Positions 24,520 to 37,518 of a stretch of 64,000 bases of DNA are shown one piece after another. The notes beneath the pieces were generated by a model. It worked only from the letters and a program-made list of their open reading frames with translations, was not told where the DNA came from and ran no database searches. Origin of the DNA: Jaapia argillacea MUCL 33604 (lineage: Eukaryota > Basidiomycota > Agaricomycetes > Jaapiales > Jaapiaceae); contig KL197723.1 in assembly GCA_000697665.1 (NCBI GenBank), forward strand, positions 376,876 to 440,875. Reading direction: 5' to 3'. Position numbers and translations under genes: made by a program. Within the stretch, counting starts at the first letter, position 1; each line of letters starts with the position of its first letter.

Positions 24520-27230
24520 ATGTTTAGTCTGCGAACCCTACTACACGCACATAGAATTCAGCACTTCTCCATATCGATATCGGCACAAACGTTCCATGCA
24601 CGAGGTCTTCGTCGCTCTGTATCGTCCTTGGTGAATTCGAACATGCCCAACTTGAATCAAAGTTCGCTCTATACCGACTTGGCTGAATTGCCAACGTATA
24701 AATCAGCTCGTTTCGTCGATTCAAATGGTATGAACTTTGCTTCTTCGCTCGCTTCTACGCGTCCAACATCAAGGAAATGAGGATGTTCGAATATCTCACT
24801 CATGATATCGTCCTGATCTTCAGTCATCGACGCGATGTTGTCCATCAAGGACCACACAAGAAACACCAGGAGAACCGTGACAAAGTCGATCTTTCTCAGC
24901 GATTCACTTTCGAAGACTGTAGTATCGTCAGACGCTCCAGCTGATGTTATCACATCTGTCTTTTCTCCTTCTGGGAAGCGTAAAGCCCTGCTGAGAGAGA
25001 CATCAGACCAAGGCAATGGAGGGAAGAAACGATACGTCGAGGTTTGGTTTGGAGATGCTATGGAAGCCTCGAAGGAGGTTACCAAATTACACGGCGCGTT
25101 CTACTCAGATGGTTCGTTCCTCTGTCCTATCTATCTCTTGTCCTACATCTAACCGTCACGATCAGAATATTTATCAACTCTAACTTTCTCGCCTTCGGAA
25201 ACGGTGTTGCTGTATGCTGCCGAACCGAACGTTCCGGATTCGGCGCCATATGAGAAGTTTCGCTTTGTGCCCAACTTTGGAGAGGGCCTCGTTGGCAAGA
25301 AGACGCCAACTTTGTTTTTGTTTCGTTGGGCAGAGGCATCTGAAAACGTCACAAACCTGCGCGCGAAGTCAGACTCACCATCGATTGTGGTTCGGTGTGC
25401 CTTTAACCAGCCATCCGTCCCAGTACTCCTCACCCAAGCCGTTTTCGTCACCGAGAATCGCATCTTCGCGACCGGATTCGAGCATACACCAGAGGGGCGC
25501 ATTCTGGGTATAAAAGGATGCCAAAATCGACCCGCTAGGATCTGGGACCTCTCCTTTCTACCGATAGCTTCGTCAACCGCGGATGGCGACTCTGTGACAT
25601 GCTCCGCCATCCCAGTCTCAGCTTCAAACCGATCATGTAGATCACTTCGCGTCTACAACTCTCAGTCGGGCCAAAGGGTCTTTTGGGTTTCCAACGAAGT
25701 TGGCGGTGCACATGCATCATGTGCTTCCCTCCACTCCCTCGACCTCGCCGATGGAAAACAATCTCTTCTTATCGACACCGTTTGGGAACCGACAATTGAA
25801 GGCGGATTTCCTGGACTCTATACGGACCATTGGCTCCCAACACATCCTTTCCTCCACCTTGGCGTATCCAAGTCCTTGTACATCGCTACGAGCTCCTTCT
25901 GGGGATCGCGGTCCACCGTTTTGTTGATATCGGCCGAGAATGGTTCCGTGAAAGATTTGACGCCCAACACTGATGGGTCGTTGTACAGTTGGTCTGTGCT
26001 GGGAACGAATGGGCTCGATACCATCGTTTGCTCACGGAGTGCACCTAACATCCCGTATGAGCTGGCTATTGGCCGATTCGATGCCAATGGAGATATGGGA
26101 AGCTGGCAAGTGATTGATAAGCCCACTTTGACTCTACAAGGTCAGTTATATCCACGTCTTTTCGATGGGTAATCTCACAAATAGCTCTTGGAATTAGCTC
26201 AAAAGGCTCTCTCCTCTCTATCTGCTTCGGTCATTCCCATACCCAATCGACATCCAGTGGAAACTATATTGCTCAGATCGTCTTCTGGTGACGAACCGTC
26301 ATCATCTCTGCCCCCATGTGTTGTTTTCCCTCATGGTGGTCCACACGCCGTCACAACCACTGCATTCAATCCTCAAGTTGCAGCCCTCGTGAATTGCGGA
26401 TGTGAGTTTGTAGTCATCATACTTTGATGGAATATTGGTGAACTAACCTCATATCAACAGATACGGTATCTCTACCCAATTACACCGGATCACTGGGATT
26501 CGGTGAGACGTACGTCAGAAAGCTCCTTGGAAATTGCGGAACTCTGGACGTTGAAGATTGTATTGCATCCGTTCGGCACCTCATCAAGTTGGGCATTTCT
26601 CAAGAAGGTCCCGGGAAGCAATTTGTTCAAGGTGGAAGCCACGGAGGTTTCCTTGCCGGCCACTGTTCGTCCTTTCTATTTATCCTCCGGTCGTAGTAAT
26701 GCTGACTAACCTCGGATCTCCCCTCTCAGTAATTGGCCAATACCCAACAATGTTTTCCGCAGCCGTCATCCGCAACCCAGTCATGTCCATCGGCGAGATT
26801 TCAATGGGGGATATACCAGACTGGTACTACGCAGAATTTGGATTACCTTTCGGACCAACAACGTTGATGACACCCGAGACCTTTGCAAAGTTGCAATCCA
26901 TGTCTCCCATTTCTCATATCGACAAGATTACAACACCTGTCCATTTGTATATTGGCGAGGACGACCAGCGTGTAGCTCCAACGCAGGGGCGAGATTTCTA
27001 CTATGCGTTGAAGGGGAGAGGGAAGACTGTAGAGATGTTCTATTTTCCAAAGGAGTCGCATCCCTTGGATGGAGTTGAGGCTGCCAGAGTTACATGGGAG
27101 TTAGGCAGAGAGTGGCTGGGTAAACATGCAGAGTGGTAGAGTTCTATCCGGGATGAGCAGAAGACGCGGCCTGTACACTGTCTCTGCGGGAGGGGGGAGG
27201 GAAAGAATAATGTTTCTTGAGAAGATGCCG
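24370..27230. repeat. Tandem duplication, peptidase unit A
   Basis: Matches 27478-30312 from about 130 bases upstream of the shared ATGTTTAGTCTGCGAA to about 90 bases past the stop, including all introns. Confidence 0.85.
24520..27139 (+). CDS. Acylaminoacyl-peptidase (S9C), tandem copy 1, 6 exons
   Basis: From the inner ATG at 24643 the exons 24643-24727, 24824-25111, 25166-26140, 26198-26401, 26461-26664 and 26730-27139 give 721 residues. The N-terminal two thirds form the beta-propeller (TFSPSETVLLYAAEPN, IFATGFEHTPEGRILGIKGC). The hydrolase part has the nucleophile in QGGSHGGFLAG, the aspartate in IGEDDQRVAPTQG and the histidine in FPKESHPLDGVE. The enzyme removes acylated N-terminal residues from peptides. 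An upstream in-frame ATG at 24520 adds 41 residues (MFSLRTLLHAHRIQHFSIS and on) with many Arg, Ser and His and no acidic residue, as in a mitochondrial presequence. The 57-base intron 4 contains in-frame stops, so it must be spliced out here. Confidence 0.9.
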
Positions 27231-27735
27231 TCTTAGATCTGCCGATTGTGGCACGATAATGCCATTTGGCATTGTCACCGTCTGCACACCACATCCGCCT
27301 TCGCATCCCGACTCGAGTCTCCATGACCAGTAGGCCTTGCTTGAACAACTCCTGACATTAACCCTCCATATTTCTACATTTCAACTTCTTCCCGAGTCTC
27401 TTCAATCGGAGTGACAAGACCTTCAATGCCATTCAAACTTACGCTACATATCGATTCCCTTCCTTTCTGGAATTGAGTAGGCTGGGCATCGTGCCCTGCC
27501 CGAGAACATCACCGAGTCGGTTCTCCGACTTGTCGGCTTCCCCGCTCCCTCGGGGTATCCACCCCAATTACCCCTCCACCAGTACGATCTGCGTACTGTC
27601 ATTGATAGCCTATAGCTATGTTTAGTCTGCGAATCCTTCACGCACATGGCATTCGGCACTTCCGATCCATGTCGATATCGGCATAATCGTTCCATGCACT
27701 GAGGTGTTCGTCGCTCTGTATCGTACTGCGCGAAT
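27140..27735. other. Spacer between the two peptidase genes
   Basis: 27140-27230 repeats the 3' flank seen at 30229-30312, and from about 27478 the upstream region of copy 1 is repeated. Between them about 250 bases are unique and hold no gene I can support. Confidence 0.5.
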
Positions 27736-30312
27736 ATGTCGCATTTGAATCAGAGCTCCCTCTATACCGACTTGGCTGAATTGCCGACGTATAATTCAGC
27801 TCGTTTCGTCGATTCAAATGGTATGAACTTTACTTCTTCGCTTGCTTCTACGCGTCCGACATCATGGAAATGAGGATGTTCGAATATTTCACTCATAATA
27901 TCGCCTTGATCTTCAGTCATCGACGCAACGTTGTCCATCAAAGACCACACAAGAAACACCAGAAGAACCGTGATAAAGTCGATCTTTCTAGGCGATTCAC
28001 TTTCGAAGACTGTGGTATCGTCAGACGCTCCAGCTGATGTTATCGCATCTGTCTTTTCTCGTTCTGGGAAGCGGAAGACACTCTTAAGGGAGACCTCAGA
28101 CCAAGGCGATGGAGGGAAGAAACGATACGTCGAGGTATGGTTTGGAGATGTTCTAGAAGCCTCGAAAGAGGTTACCAAACTCCACGGCACATTCTACTCA
28201 GACGGTTCGTCCCTCTGTCCTGTCCATCTCTTGACCTGCATCTGAACATGTCGATCAGATTATTTATCGACTCTCGCTTTCTCGCCTTCGGAGACGGCAT
28301 TGCTATACGCCGCCGAACCGAACGAACCGGATTCAACACCATATGAAAAGTTTTGCTTTGTGCCCAACTTTGGAGAGGGTCTCGTTAGCAAGAAGGCGCC
28401 GACATTGTTTTTGTTTCGATGGGCAGAGGCATCTGAAAGCGTCACGAACCTGCGCGCGAAGCCAGATTCACCATCGACTGTGGTTCGGTGCACCTTTGAC
28501 CAGCCATCACTACCAGTATTCCTCACCCAAGCCGTCTTCGCCACCGAGAATCGTATCTTCGCGACTGGATTCGAGCATACACCAGAGGGGCGCATTCTGG
28601 GTATAAGAGGGTGTCAAAATCGACCCGCTAGGATCTGGGATCTCTCCTTTCTACCGATAGCTTCGTCAACCGCGGATGGAGACTCTGTGACATGCCCCGC
28701 CATCCCAGTCTCACCACCCAACCGATCATGCAGATCGCTTCGCGTCTACCACTCTCAGTCGGGCCTGAAGATCTTTTGGGTTTCCAACGAAGTTGGCGGT
28801 GCACATGCATCCTGTGCTTCCCTCCACTCCCTCGATACCGCCGATGGGCAACAGTCTGTTCTTATCGATACCGTTTGGGAGCCGACACTTGAAGGCGGCT
28901 TTCCTGGACTCTATGCAGACCATTGGCTCCCAGCACATCCTTTCCTCCATCTCGGTGTATCCAAATCCTTGTACATCGCTACAAGCTCCTTCTGGGGATC
29001 GCGGTCCACCGTTTTGTTGATATTGGCCGAGAATGGTTCCGTGAAAGATTTGACGCCCGACACAGATGGGTCCTTGTACAGTTGGTCCGTTCTAGGAACG
29101 AACGGTCTCGATACCATCATTTGTTCACGGAGTGCACCTAACATCCCGTATGAGCTGGCTATTGGCCGATTCGATGCCAATGGAGATATTGGAAGCTGGC
29201 AAGTGATTGATAAGCCCTCTTTAACTCTGCAAGGTCAGTTATATCCTTGTCCTTTCGATGGGCAATCTCACAAAAAGATCTTGGAAATAGCTCAAAAGGC
29301 TCTGTCCTCTCTCTCCGCTTCGGTTATTCCCATTCCCAACCGACATCCAGTGGAAACTATCTTGCTGAGATCGTCTTCGAGTGAAGAACCTTCATCATCT
29401 CTGCCCCCATGCGTTGTTTTACTTCATGGCGGTCCACACACCGTCACAACCACTGCATTCTATCCCCAAGTTGCAGCTCTGGTGAATTGCGGATGTGAGC
29501 TTGAAGTCGTCACATTTTCTATCATATCGGTGAGCTAACCTCATATCGACAGATACCGTCTCTATGCCCAATTACACGGGGTCACTAGGATTCGGTGAGA
29601 CGTACGTCAGAAGGATCCTTGGTAATTGTGGAAATCTGGATGTTGAAGATTGTATTGCATCTGTTCGGCACCTCATTAAGTTGGGCATTTCTCAAGAAGG
29701 TCCCGGGAAACAATTTGTTCAAGGTGGAAGCCACGGAGGTTTCCTCGCAGGCCACTGTTCGTCCTTTCTATGTATCCTCCAGCCGTAGTAAGATGACTAA
29801 CCTCACATCTCCTCCCAGTAATTGGCCAATACCCAACAATGTTTTCCGCAGCTGTCATCCGTAACCCAGTCATCTCCGTCGGCGAGAGTCCAACAGGGGA
29901 TATAACAGACTGGTACTACGCAGAATTTGGAATGCCCTTCGGACCAACAACGTTAATGACACCCGAGACCTATGCAAAGTTGCACTCCATGTCTCCTATT
30001 TCTCATATCGACAAGATTACAACACCTGTCCATTTGTATATTGGCGAGGACGACCAGCGTGTTACCCCAACACAGGGTCGAAATTTCTACTATGCGTTGA
30101 AGGGGAGAGGGAAGACGGTAGAGATGTTCTGTTTTCCAAAGGAGTCGCATCCCTTGGATGGAGTTGAGGCTGCCAGAGTTACATGGGAGTTGGGCAGAGA
30201 GTGGCTGGATAAATATGCAAAGTGGTAGAGTCCTACTGGGGATGAGTAGAAGAAGCGGTCTGTACACTGTCTCTGGGGGAGGGGAGGAGGGAAACCATGA
30301 TGTTTCTCAAGA
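27478..30312. repeat. Tandem duplication, peptidase unit B
   Basis: Second copy of 24370-27230. It is about nine tenths identical by eye, and changes are fewer in coding parts than in the leader. Confidence 0.85.
27736..30228 (+). CDS. Acylaminoacyl-peptidase (S9C), tandem copy 2, 6 exons
   Basis: Starts MSHLNQSSLYTDLAELPTYN at 27736, matching the inner start of copy 1. Exon borders are the same. The active-site blocks QGGSHGGFLAG, IGEDDQRVTPTQG and FPKESHPLDGVE are all kept, so the enzyme is probably active. The ATG that opens the presequence in copy 1 is also present, near 27619, but its frame ends after about 23 codons, so no targeting extension can be made. In intron 4 (about 29236-29292) no in-frame stop remains and the length is a multiple of three, so a retained form with 19 extra residues could be translated. 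Confidence 0.9.
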
Positions 30313-30527
30313 GGATACGCGTCTGCCACATGACCAAAATCAATTCTAAATCGGGCCTATGTCAGTCATCTCGGCAAGCTCCTAGATTGTTTTTCGAGAT
30401 AACTGGTTTGCAATTTCTTCACTCTGGGACCGTTAAGTCCTTGGATAAACTCAGCGCCCATATCTCTGCTCAACGACTTTGCTTTTCTTGCACTCTTTTC
30501 TTGACTTATTGGACCTGATCATAAATT

Positions 30528-32413
30528 ATGGCCGACATTGCTGTGGGACCCGCTGTCGAAGAGAAAGCTGTCACCGTGGAATCTCTTGTTAAGGATGAGT
30601 CGAAAGTTGCAGAAAGCACTGCAGACGTTGCAATGAAGGATGGAGGTGACGAAGGTGACGAAGAAAAGAGGTTGCAAGCTGTACGACAGAGTGCGTGATC
30701 CCCTATCTCTCAGGTTCGCTCGTTCTAATAGAGCCATATCTCAGTTGAATTTTACTTCGCTGACTCGAACCTCCCTTATGACAAGTGGGTCTGTGTGATG
30801 TATCTCACGTAGAATGGACTTTAATACTCTGTCCAAAGGTTCATGTGGTCACTTCATACTGCCGATCCCGAGCACTGGGTTCCAGTCTCAACAGTCGCAT
30901 CATTCAAGCGTATGCGAGAATTTGCTGCACCTGGCTTCGAATGGGTCGCGAAGGCTATCCGTGACAAGAGCGACCAGCTAGAAGTGGACGAAACATTAAC
31001 GAAAGTCCGTCGTCGAAGTGAAGTGAAGGAGCCTAGAGGACAGTTTGAGAGAAGTATCTACGCAGTGAGTCATTCTTCGCCAGCTTGCTTGATACTATAC
31101 CAATGGTTTGAGATCAGAAAGGCTTCGGGGAGGAAACTCCTGAGCTTCAGCGACAATTGGAGGAGTTCTTCTACAAATACGGGAGGGCGAATGCAGTTCG
31201 CATGCGACGTGATGATGAAAAAGAGTTCAAGGTGCCAGCTCTTCACCCAACCGTTCGCCGTGTTGTTGACCTAGTTATCCAGGGCTCGGTATTTGTCGAG
31301 TTTTCCGATGCTGCGTCCGTTCAGTCCTTCCTCAATGCGGAACCCAAACCTTCGTGGGGTGGCGAACCCTTACTGATCATGTCAAAGTACGAACTTTCAT
31401 CCTTCGTGACTTCATTATGATTGAATGTTTTCCAGAGAGGCGTACTGCGAGATGAAGATCAAAGAGAAGGGCATCACCGGGAGAAAAGCCAGCATGCGAC
31501 GGGAGGACTATGCTTCCCCAAGCGGGAAAGGTTTCAATGCGTTCAAGGAGATGGGCATCCAAAAAGGGGGCGCTAAGGGGAAGGATAGCAAGGGCAAGAC
31601 CTCCAAACCGAAAGAGATTTGGTTGGAGTTTATGGGTAAGAAGCTGCGAGTTCAAGAGGAAGACGGGGGAACTCTCAATAGCGAGGATGTACCCCACGTG
31701 AAGGGAGCGACTCTCAGATTCGACGGTTGTGGTGAGACGATTGATTTCCAAGAAATCAAGGTTTGTTCGTGTCGCTACTCACTGTTTGGTTGAGCTTACA
31801 TTATGGCTGCAGCAACCCATGCGGGAGAGGTTTGCCCGTGTGCCCTTCGTGAAATGGGAGAAGGGAAACGACTGGGGTCTTCTTAGCTTTGACAAAGCAC
31901 TTGCTGAAGATGAGATCGACTACGTCAAAGAAAAAGTCAAGTCCATCGGATCGAAAGAGGTTCAGTGGAGTCTTGCTGGAGGTGTGTGGCTACCTTTCGT
32001 CCCATAACCTTGACAGCCATTGACCTTCAAATGTAGAGGAAGAAGAGAAAGAGTTCCAGTTGGAACGTGCCCAGTCGGCAGCAAGACGGGTCTTTGAGAG
32101 CTCTCAGCGTGGAGACTCATCAAGAGGAGGTCGAGGAGGCCGAGGAGGCGGACGTGGTGGCGGACGTGGGGGGAGAGGTGGCCGTGGGGGAGGACGTGGA
32201 GGGAGGGGCGGTCATCGTGATAATCATCGAGAAACTGGCAGGAACACTGAGAAGGCTGAAGGGGACGCGAAGCCACCTGCCAGTGGTGAGGAACAGACTG
32301 GAGAAAAGAGGAAGCGCGCCATCGAACCAGATGGTGGTCCCAGCACCGGCATCAGGGGGCAGGCGGTTCCCCTCATCGCGAGCGCCAAAAAGTCTAAGAC
32401 TGAGGAGTCATAG
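30528..32413 (+). CDS. La RNA-binding protein (Lupus La/LHP1 homologue)
   Basis: The La motif starts RQIEFYFADSNLPYDKFMW and continues VPVSTVASFKRMREF. An RRM follows (RSIYAKGFGEETPELQRQLE, then VFVEFSDAASVQSFL), then a second RRM-like part (GNDWGLLSFDKALAEDEIDY). The C-terminus has an RGG/GRGG-rich tract at about 32110-32220 and ends in basic KKSK. La proteins bind the 3' oligo-U ends of new RNA polymerase III transcripts and protect them in the nucleus. About five short introns join in frame, and the length is usual for fungal La. The Gly/Arg tract is longer than in yeast Lhp1 and may bind RNA or be methylated. Confidence 0.92.
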
Positions 32414-32883
32414 TCGGAGTGTCAGTTGGGGGGAGTCTCTCCAAACTAGTGGCAGGTGATGTCCATTCGGAGAATCATACACTGTTGTACTTGTATTGTT
32501 GAACGATCGTGTATCGTTTGTGCTTTGTGTATCGCTTTGTGTTCGAAGGTCGCAATCCAATTTTCAACTCCGCGATTCAACTTGCGTCCTGCACCACACA
32601 ACATTGCTTGAATATTACCGTCAGTTCCCTTGAGTTGATACAATTGCGTGACAAAGCTGAAGCGGTTGATCCATCACCTTATGTCACCAGGCTACCTCAC
32701 TCGCTTTCACTTCCCTCGACAACAAAAGATCCACCACGTTCAATTGTGCATCAGCTATCACGGAAATGAGCCTCCACCTCCACGTTGCGGTTTCTTCCAC
32801 AGGCATGGCAACTACCCTTGCCTCGTGCCGTCGTGAATGGCTCTTATAAGCAGTCTCTCGAGTACAACGAGCCTCACTCCGTC
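32414..32883. other. Intergenic between La and kinase genes
   Basis: Both neighbours are on the plus strand. Short frames only; it probably contains the La 3' end and the kinase promoter. Confidence 0.4.
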
Positions 32884-34785
32884 ATGTCCTTCGGCCCTGA
32901 TACCACACTGGAGGAACCAGTCGATGAAGAACCACAGGGACTGGCCAATAGCCCGCGATGTATCTGCAAGAAACAGCGCGATGCTGCTCCAAATCTAGAA
33001 CTGTACCAAGTCAGAATGTTTTGTTATACGGCCCACCTCCGTTGCGCTGATCGCAGGTCTGATATAGAAACTAATCCGTCTCATCGAAACACGAGGCTCT
33101 GAGATCCTCCAAAGCGACCGAAAGTTTGTGATCTGGACGGGACCGCAACTCTTCGCTAACTCATTTTCCGAAGTCTTCTAGACATTCATGCCATCAAGCA
33201 CGATCTGACAGGCCACCAAGTTGTTTGCACGATCTGCAATAGTGGAGTTTTCCGCCGGAAACTGCTCGAAGTACGTCTTACGAAGCATCTACAACTGTCA
33301 TCCTCACCTTCCCGTACGCGTGTAGTTAAGCCAAGCCGTTGGAGTCGCCGATGATAACAGTGATATGCGCGATGCCGTGGTCGCGTGCAAACGCGACACA
33401 CTCGAGTTGATTTTCGTGTTATTGCAGTCCGAGGAAGAAAAGAAGGATGCTCTTGAAATCGATGGATCTGATGCAGAATGTATGCTCGAATTGCTTCAGC
33501 AGGTAGTGTCTTGTCCTTAGTTGCCCGCTCCCTTGTTGATCGCATTTGACAGGCCCTTGATGCGTTCAAGTTTACCAGCGAAGACAAAGACGCCCCATCA
33601 GAGCCCCCAGAGTTATCTCTTTTGAGCGGAGATAGGGAAGATCAGATGGCCCGTTGGAAGGCCATCCATCGGCTTGTCGTGAAGCTGTCTGAGAAATCAT
33701 ACAAAATCCCACCTCAACTCTTCTTGAGAGGAGTTCACGTGAACGGTGGGAATGATCCGTACAGTGCAGGGGGGTACATCGGTGGTGGCGGCTTTGCCGA
33801 TGTCTATCGCGGGAGCTTCCAGGGGAAGGAAGTTGCAGTGAAGCGACTGCGAGTGTTTAGTCCAGAAGCAATGGCCCCAGCTGATCGCTCAGCAACCAAA
33901 CGTGTCAGTCCCTGCCTTCTTTCGTGCGCCTCGTTCTCACGAATCATGTAGAGATTTGGTCGAGAGGTGAACCTTTGGTACTCAATGAAACACGACAATG
34001 TCCTGCCATTTATCGGAGTGGATGTCGAGCGATTTGCACCTTCTATGGCAATGGTATCCCCGTGGATGGCCAATGGAACCCTTCTCTCCTATCTTACCTC
34101 AACAAGCCCCTCGAGCACGGAAGTCATTCGGCTTGTGAGTGACATTTACTCCGACCGAGCCCAGTCGTTCATCAGCGTCCTCAGTTATACGAGTCGGCTC
34201 AGGGATTGGCCTTCGTTCATTCATGGAATGTGGTTCATGGTGATCTTCGTGGGGTAGGTGTCATTCGATCACAGATTTATCCTTGCCTAAGTTTTCGCAG
34301 TCCAATATCTTGATCGACGATGGATATCATGCTCGAATCGCCGATTTCGGTTTGGCGGTCTTCGCTGACGCATCAATCCAAACTCACACCAAGAGCGACG
34401 ATGGTACTCAGAGGTGGATGGCTCCAGAGCTGCTCGCTCCGGATGTATGTGGTTATACTAGATTCCAGCGGACAACAATGACCGATGTCTACGCCTTCGG
34501 ATGCGTGTGTCTGGAGGTAACTCGCATAGTTTCCCTTGGCTCTCTTCTCTTACTCACTCTCGCCAAAAGGTTTGGAACCAAGAGCCGCCGTTCTCGGAGC
34601 TGGAGACCACCGACTTCTTTGTTGCAATGCTCACGAAGACGATTAAGATCAACCGGCCAACCCTGATGGCTATGGACAATAACCTATGGAGTCTGGTTCG
34701 TCGCTGCTTGAGCTTCCAGGCCGATCAACGACCCGACATGGCGGACGTTGTGGCCTACATGGTCGCAGAAGTCGGTGTGAGTTGA
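32884..34785 (+). CDS. Protein kinase, TKL-like, with mushroom-type N-terminal region
   Basis: The kinase domain starts near 33765 with IGGGGFADVYRGSFQGKEVA and the ATP lysine in VAVKRL. The catalytic loop is VVHGDLRGSNILID, made by splicing across about 34257-34300, then ADFGLAVF and the APE block RWMAPELL. It ends RCLSFQADQRPDMADVVAYM. The HGDLRGSN loop is common in the large TKL-like kinase family of Agaricomycetes. The N-terminal helical part (RLIETRGSEIL, then LLDIHAIKHDLTGHQ) is also usual there. At about 33172-33180 the two N-terminal pieces are one base out of frame and I find no intron that joins them, so this end is uncertain or broken. Targets are unknown. Confidence 0.8.
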
Positions 34786-35088
34786 TACGGCGAGAAGTGC
34801 ATGCACCTATAATTCCACAAAGTCTTGGTTGGTGAGAATAGCGTATGAGGGACCCTCGAATTCATGTTGTATAATGAAGCCTTGCCGTGCACGTTGAAAG
34901 TTGAGCGCATAAGATGTACCTGGAACTCAAATAGTTTGTTCACGGGCTCGTCCAAAGCAAACAAGACAATTCTAATGGCAGCGAGAGACTTCCCAGTAGC
35001 ATCCTTTGTTTGACATCAGACTTGTGCAGACTAATATTACAAATGGGGTGAAGCTGTGAATATTACAGAGCATTCACTTTCACGTCGC

Positions 35089-36835
35089 CTAGAGCTTAGG
35101 GGGCATGGGAGCAGGGGTGCTCCAGTTCAGCTGTGGCCACAAACCCCAGTTGATGAGATATGTCTCGAAGAGAGCAGCGATCTTCATATGCCCCGCGGGG
35201 TTAGGATGTTGGTTGCTAATCGCGGGGAATCAGTCGGGTGATGACGGGAAGAGAGGAAGAGATGGTCGTACGCAGCGTAGACGTCGTCCCAAGTGACCCA
35301 TCCAGTGGTGTTGACTAAGAATACGTTTTGATCGCCGATAGCATGCCTGTGGTTACATGGAACATAATTCAGACATGATCCCAAAGCGAACCACGGAAAA
35401 TGATATGAAAGCGACATACCGGGCGTCGACAACGTTCTGGTACACCCCAGGATAGTAATAGCCAATTGCACCACTCGCAGACGGCCAGCCCCACTGGAAG
35501 GAAGAAAGTAGATTCACGTGAGTGGGGAACATGGCACCACTTGTCGAACATGAACGTACTGGAGTGAAAACGAAGATGGGTTGGTCGAGGTAGATTGTCC
35601 TGAGACGTGTCAAGAAGTCGAGGTAGGTCTACATTCGATGCGATCAGAGGGCGAGCACAGGTAACGTGAACGGCATGCTAACCTGCGTGAACGCTGCTGC
35701 AGTTACGTTCTGCGATACATCGTTTGCACTAGATTGAGCGAGATCAATATCCAAGTGGGAGCGATGAAGGTAAACGCGCTCACCCAATGTGGATGACAAC
35801 ATGAGTGGCAGGAGGGACATCCCGAGTGAAGTCCCAGGGTGTAGTGTAGTTGTGATCAAGGGTGTTGTAGTATCCAGTATCTTCGGTCTGTTCGGGTTTG
35901 TGGTGAGAGAGGAACGCATGACCAAAGGAAGAAACCCATACCTCAAAGAATTGATAGGACATGCCATGGACGTTCCCATAAGAGTACATATCCTATACAC
36001 ATTGCGCTCCTAAGCAATCCATCATGACTCGATTGAAATGTACGTACCGTCAATGTCGCACCAGGCTGTGCGTTAATTCTATGTTCAGCTCTAAAGTATT
36101 CGCCCGTGAGGAAACCCCAAGCTTGGTCTACACCCATGGGTAAGAATTGACCCTGAGGACCGACAAATGGGCCGACGCCCTTTACTTCAGTCTCCAACTG
36201 CAAGGCACAGAAAGGGGAAAGAATTGTATTTACTTACAGCAGAGAGGGAATCGCCAATGAATTGGAAAGCGAGTTTAGAAGGGGTGTATGTGAGGAGCTC
36301 CGCGCCCTTGAGGCGTCGTCAGTATGAGACTTACGTGCACAACGCATTGAGAGGAAAGGATGTGACGTACGTCGTTCAAGTCGATACTCAAAAGATTGAT
36401 CCGGTTATTTTGCCACCCTTCCACGTTAAATCTCACAACTGCATTGTTTCCGGTTACGTTCGGGAAGGTCAAGTCGGTCAGAGGAATTGGGTTGGCACCA
36501 GCCGATACATTAACTGTGTAGAAGGGCTGGTAGTTGACGGAAACTCCGACAGAGGCCAAGGGTGTTGTGGTGTGGTTGCCGAGGTTCAGGGTGAGAGAAG
36601 TGAGGTTTTGGACGTTAAGTTTGAATCCAGAGCCTGCCCTGCATACATGATTCCGGTTTCAAAAAGTAGGAAAAGGACAAGGGAAATAGTTGACTGACCA
36701 CCAGGTTCCCGGAGAGGTATCCCATCGTCCGTGGTAGTAGATGAGAGGGTCGGAGTTCAAGATCGTTACAGCGCTCGAACAACCGATCTGGGCTGCTACC
36801 GCGAGCCCGAACAGAGCCACAGATTTACTGAACAT
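35089..36835 (-). CDS. Secreted SGNH hydrolase/esterase with N-terminal jelly-roll part
   Basis: The start MFSKSVALFGLAVAAQIG is a clear signal peptide. Next is a beta-rich part (PLIYYHGRWDTSPGTWWAG, FKLNVQNLTSLTLNLGNHTT) like the front domain of family CE2 carbohydrate esterases. The SGNH part has the nucleophile in FQFIGDSLSA, the block III asparagine in HIGANDVSQ and the histidine in NQHPNPAGHMK. About seven short introns join in frame. Several N-glycosylation sites (NLT, NHT, NVT) fit secretion. The likely role is to remove acetyl groups from plant or fungal wall polysaccharides. The place where many relatives have Asp before the His (DxxH) reads NQH here. Confidence 0.83.
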
Positions 36836-37518
36836 CGTAACCAAATGAAAGCGACGAGTCACCCTTGGAGCATCTCAGAAGATTTTAAGCAGGCTTTATA
36901 GGAGATTATAGTCACCTTCGCAGATTTTGGTCGTCATTCTGTGGAGTTCTTTTGACACCGAAAATCCTCCGAGAGACTTTCGAAGGAGGAGAACATGAGA
37001 ATACAAGCTCGCGGGGCAGAGGTCCGATATAGGCCCGTGTTCAGGTGATCGATGAAACAGAGGTTTGGACAGTATCTGAACCCAGCGCGTCTGGGTATAT
37101 TGGAACGCGTACGTTAAAGTCGCCTCGTTCTTGAGACGATGTGACAGCATGGATAAATGTAGAGGTCGAGGATGAGAATACGGGTCCAGTGTAGTGGGCG
37201 ATTCGAGGCCGGCATCTAAAGGAATCTCTTGAGAGCATGGTCAGGAACTCGGGGTTTAGTCGAAACGGGCCGCTCGAGGAGGAAGTGTCTCAGAACTCCA
37301 TGGTTCCTGTGCTGGCCTGTGCTGCTACTGGCAACAGGATCGGCGAGAGATGAGGGAACAGTTCATCTGTACAGCTAGAAGCTACGGAATCATCTACATA
37401 GAGTCAGGTAGCACAAAAAGAGTCGAAGTGCCACTCAGACAGGCAAGGATTGAAGGAACTTGGAAGGTTGGAACGCGTGGCGACAACGTGGCGAAACAGC
37501 TTGAGCGTGTGACATCTC
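36836..37518. other. Upstream region of the esterase gene
   Basis: Short frames only, with nothing recognisable. It lies between the divergent esterase gene and the LTR-like repeat and probably holds the esterase promoter. Confidence 0.4.

Noticed and set aside
32067-32459. 130-codon frame overlapping the C-terminus of the La gene
   Set aside because: Frame shadow of the Gly/Arg-rich tract of La.
36896-37150. 84-codon minus-strand frame upstream of the esterase gene
   Set aside because: No family match and no splice link to the esterase, which has its own signal peptide start at 36835.
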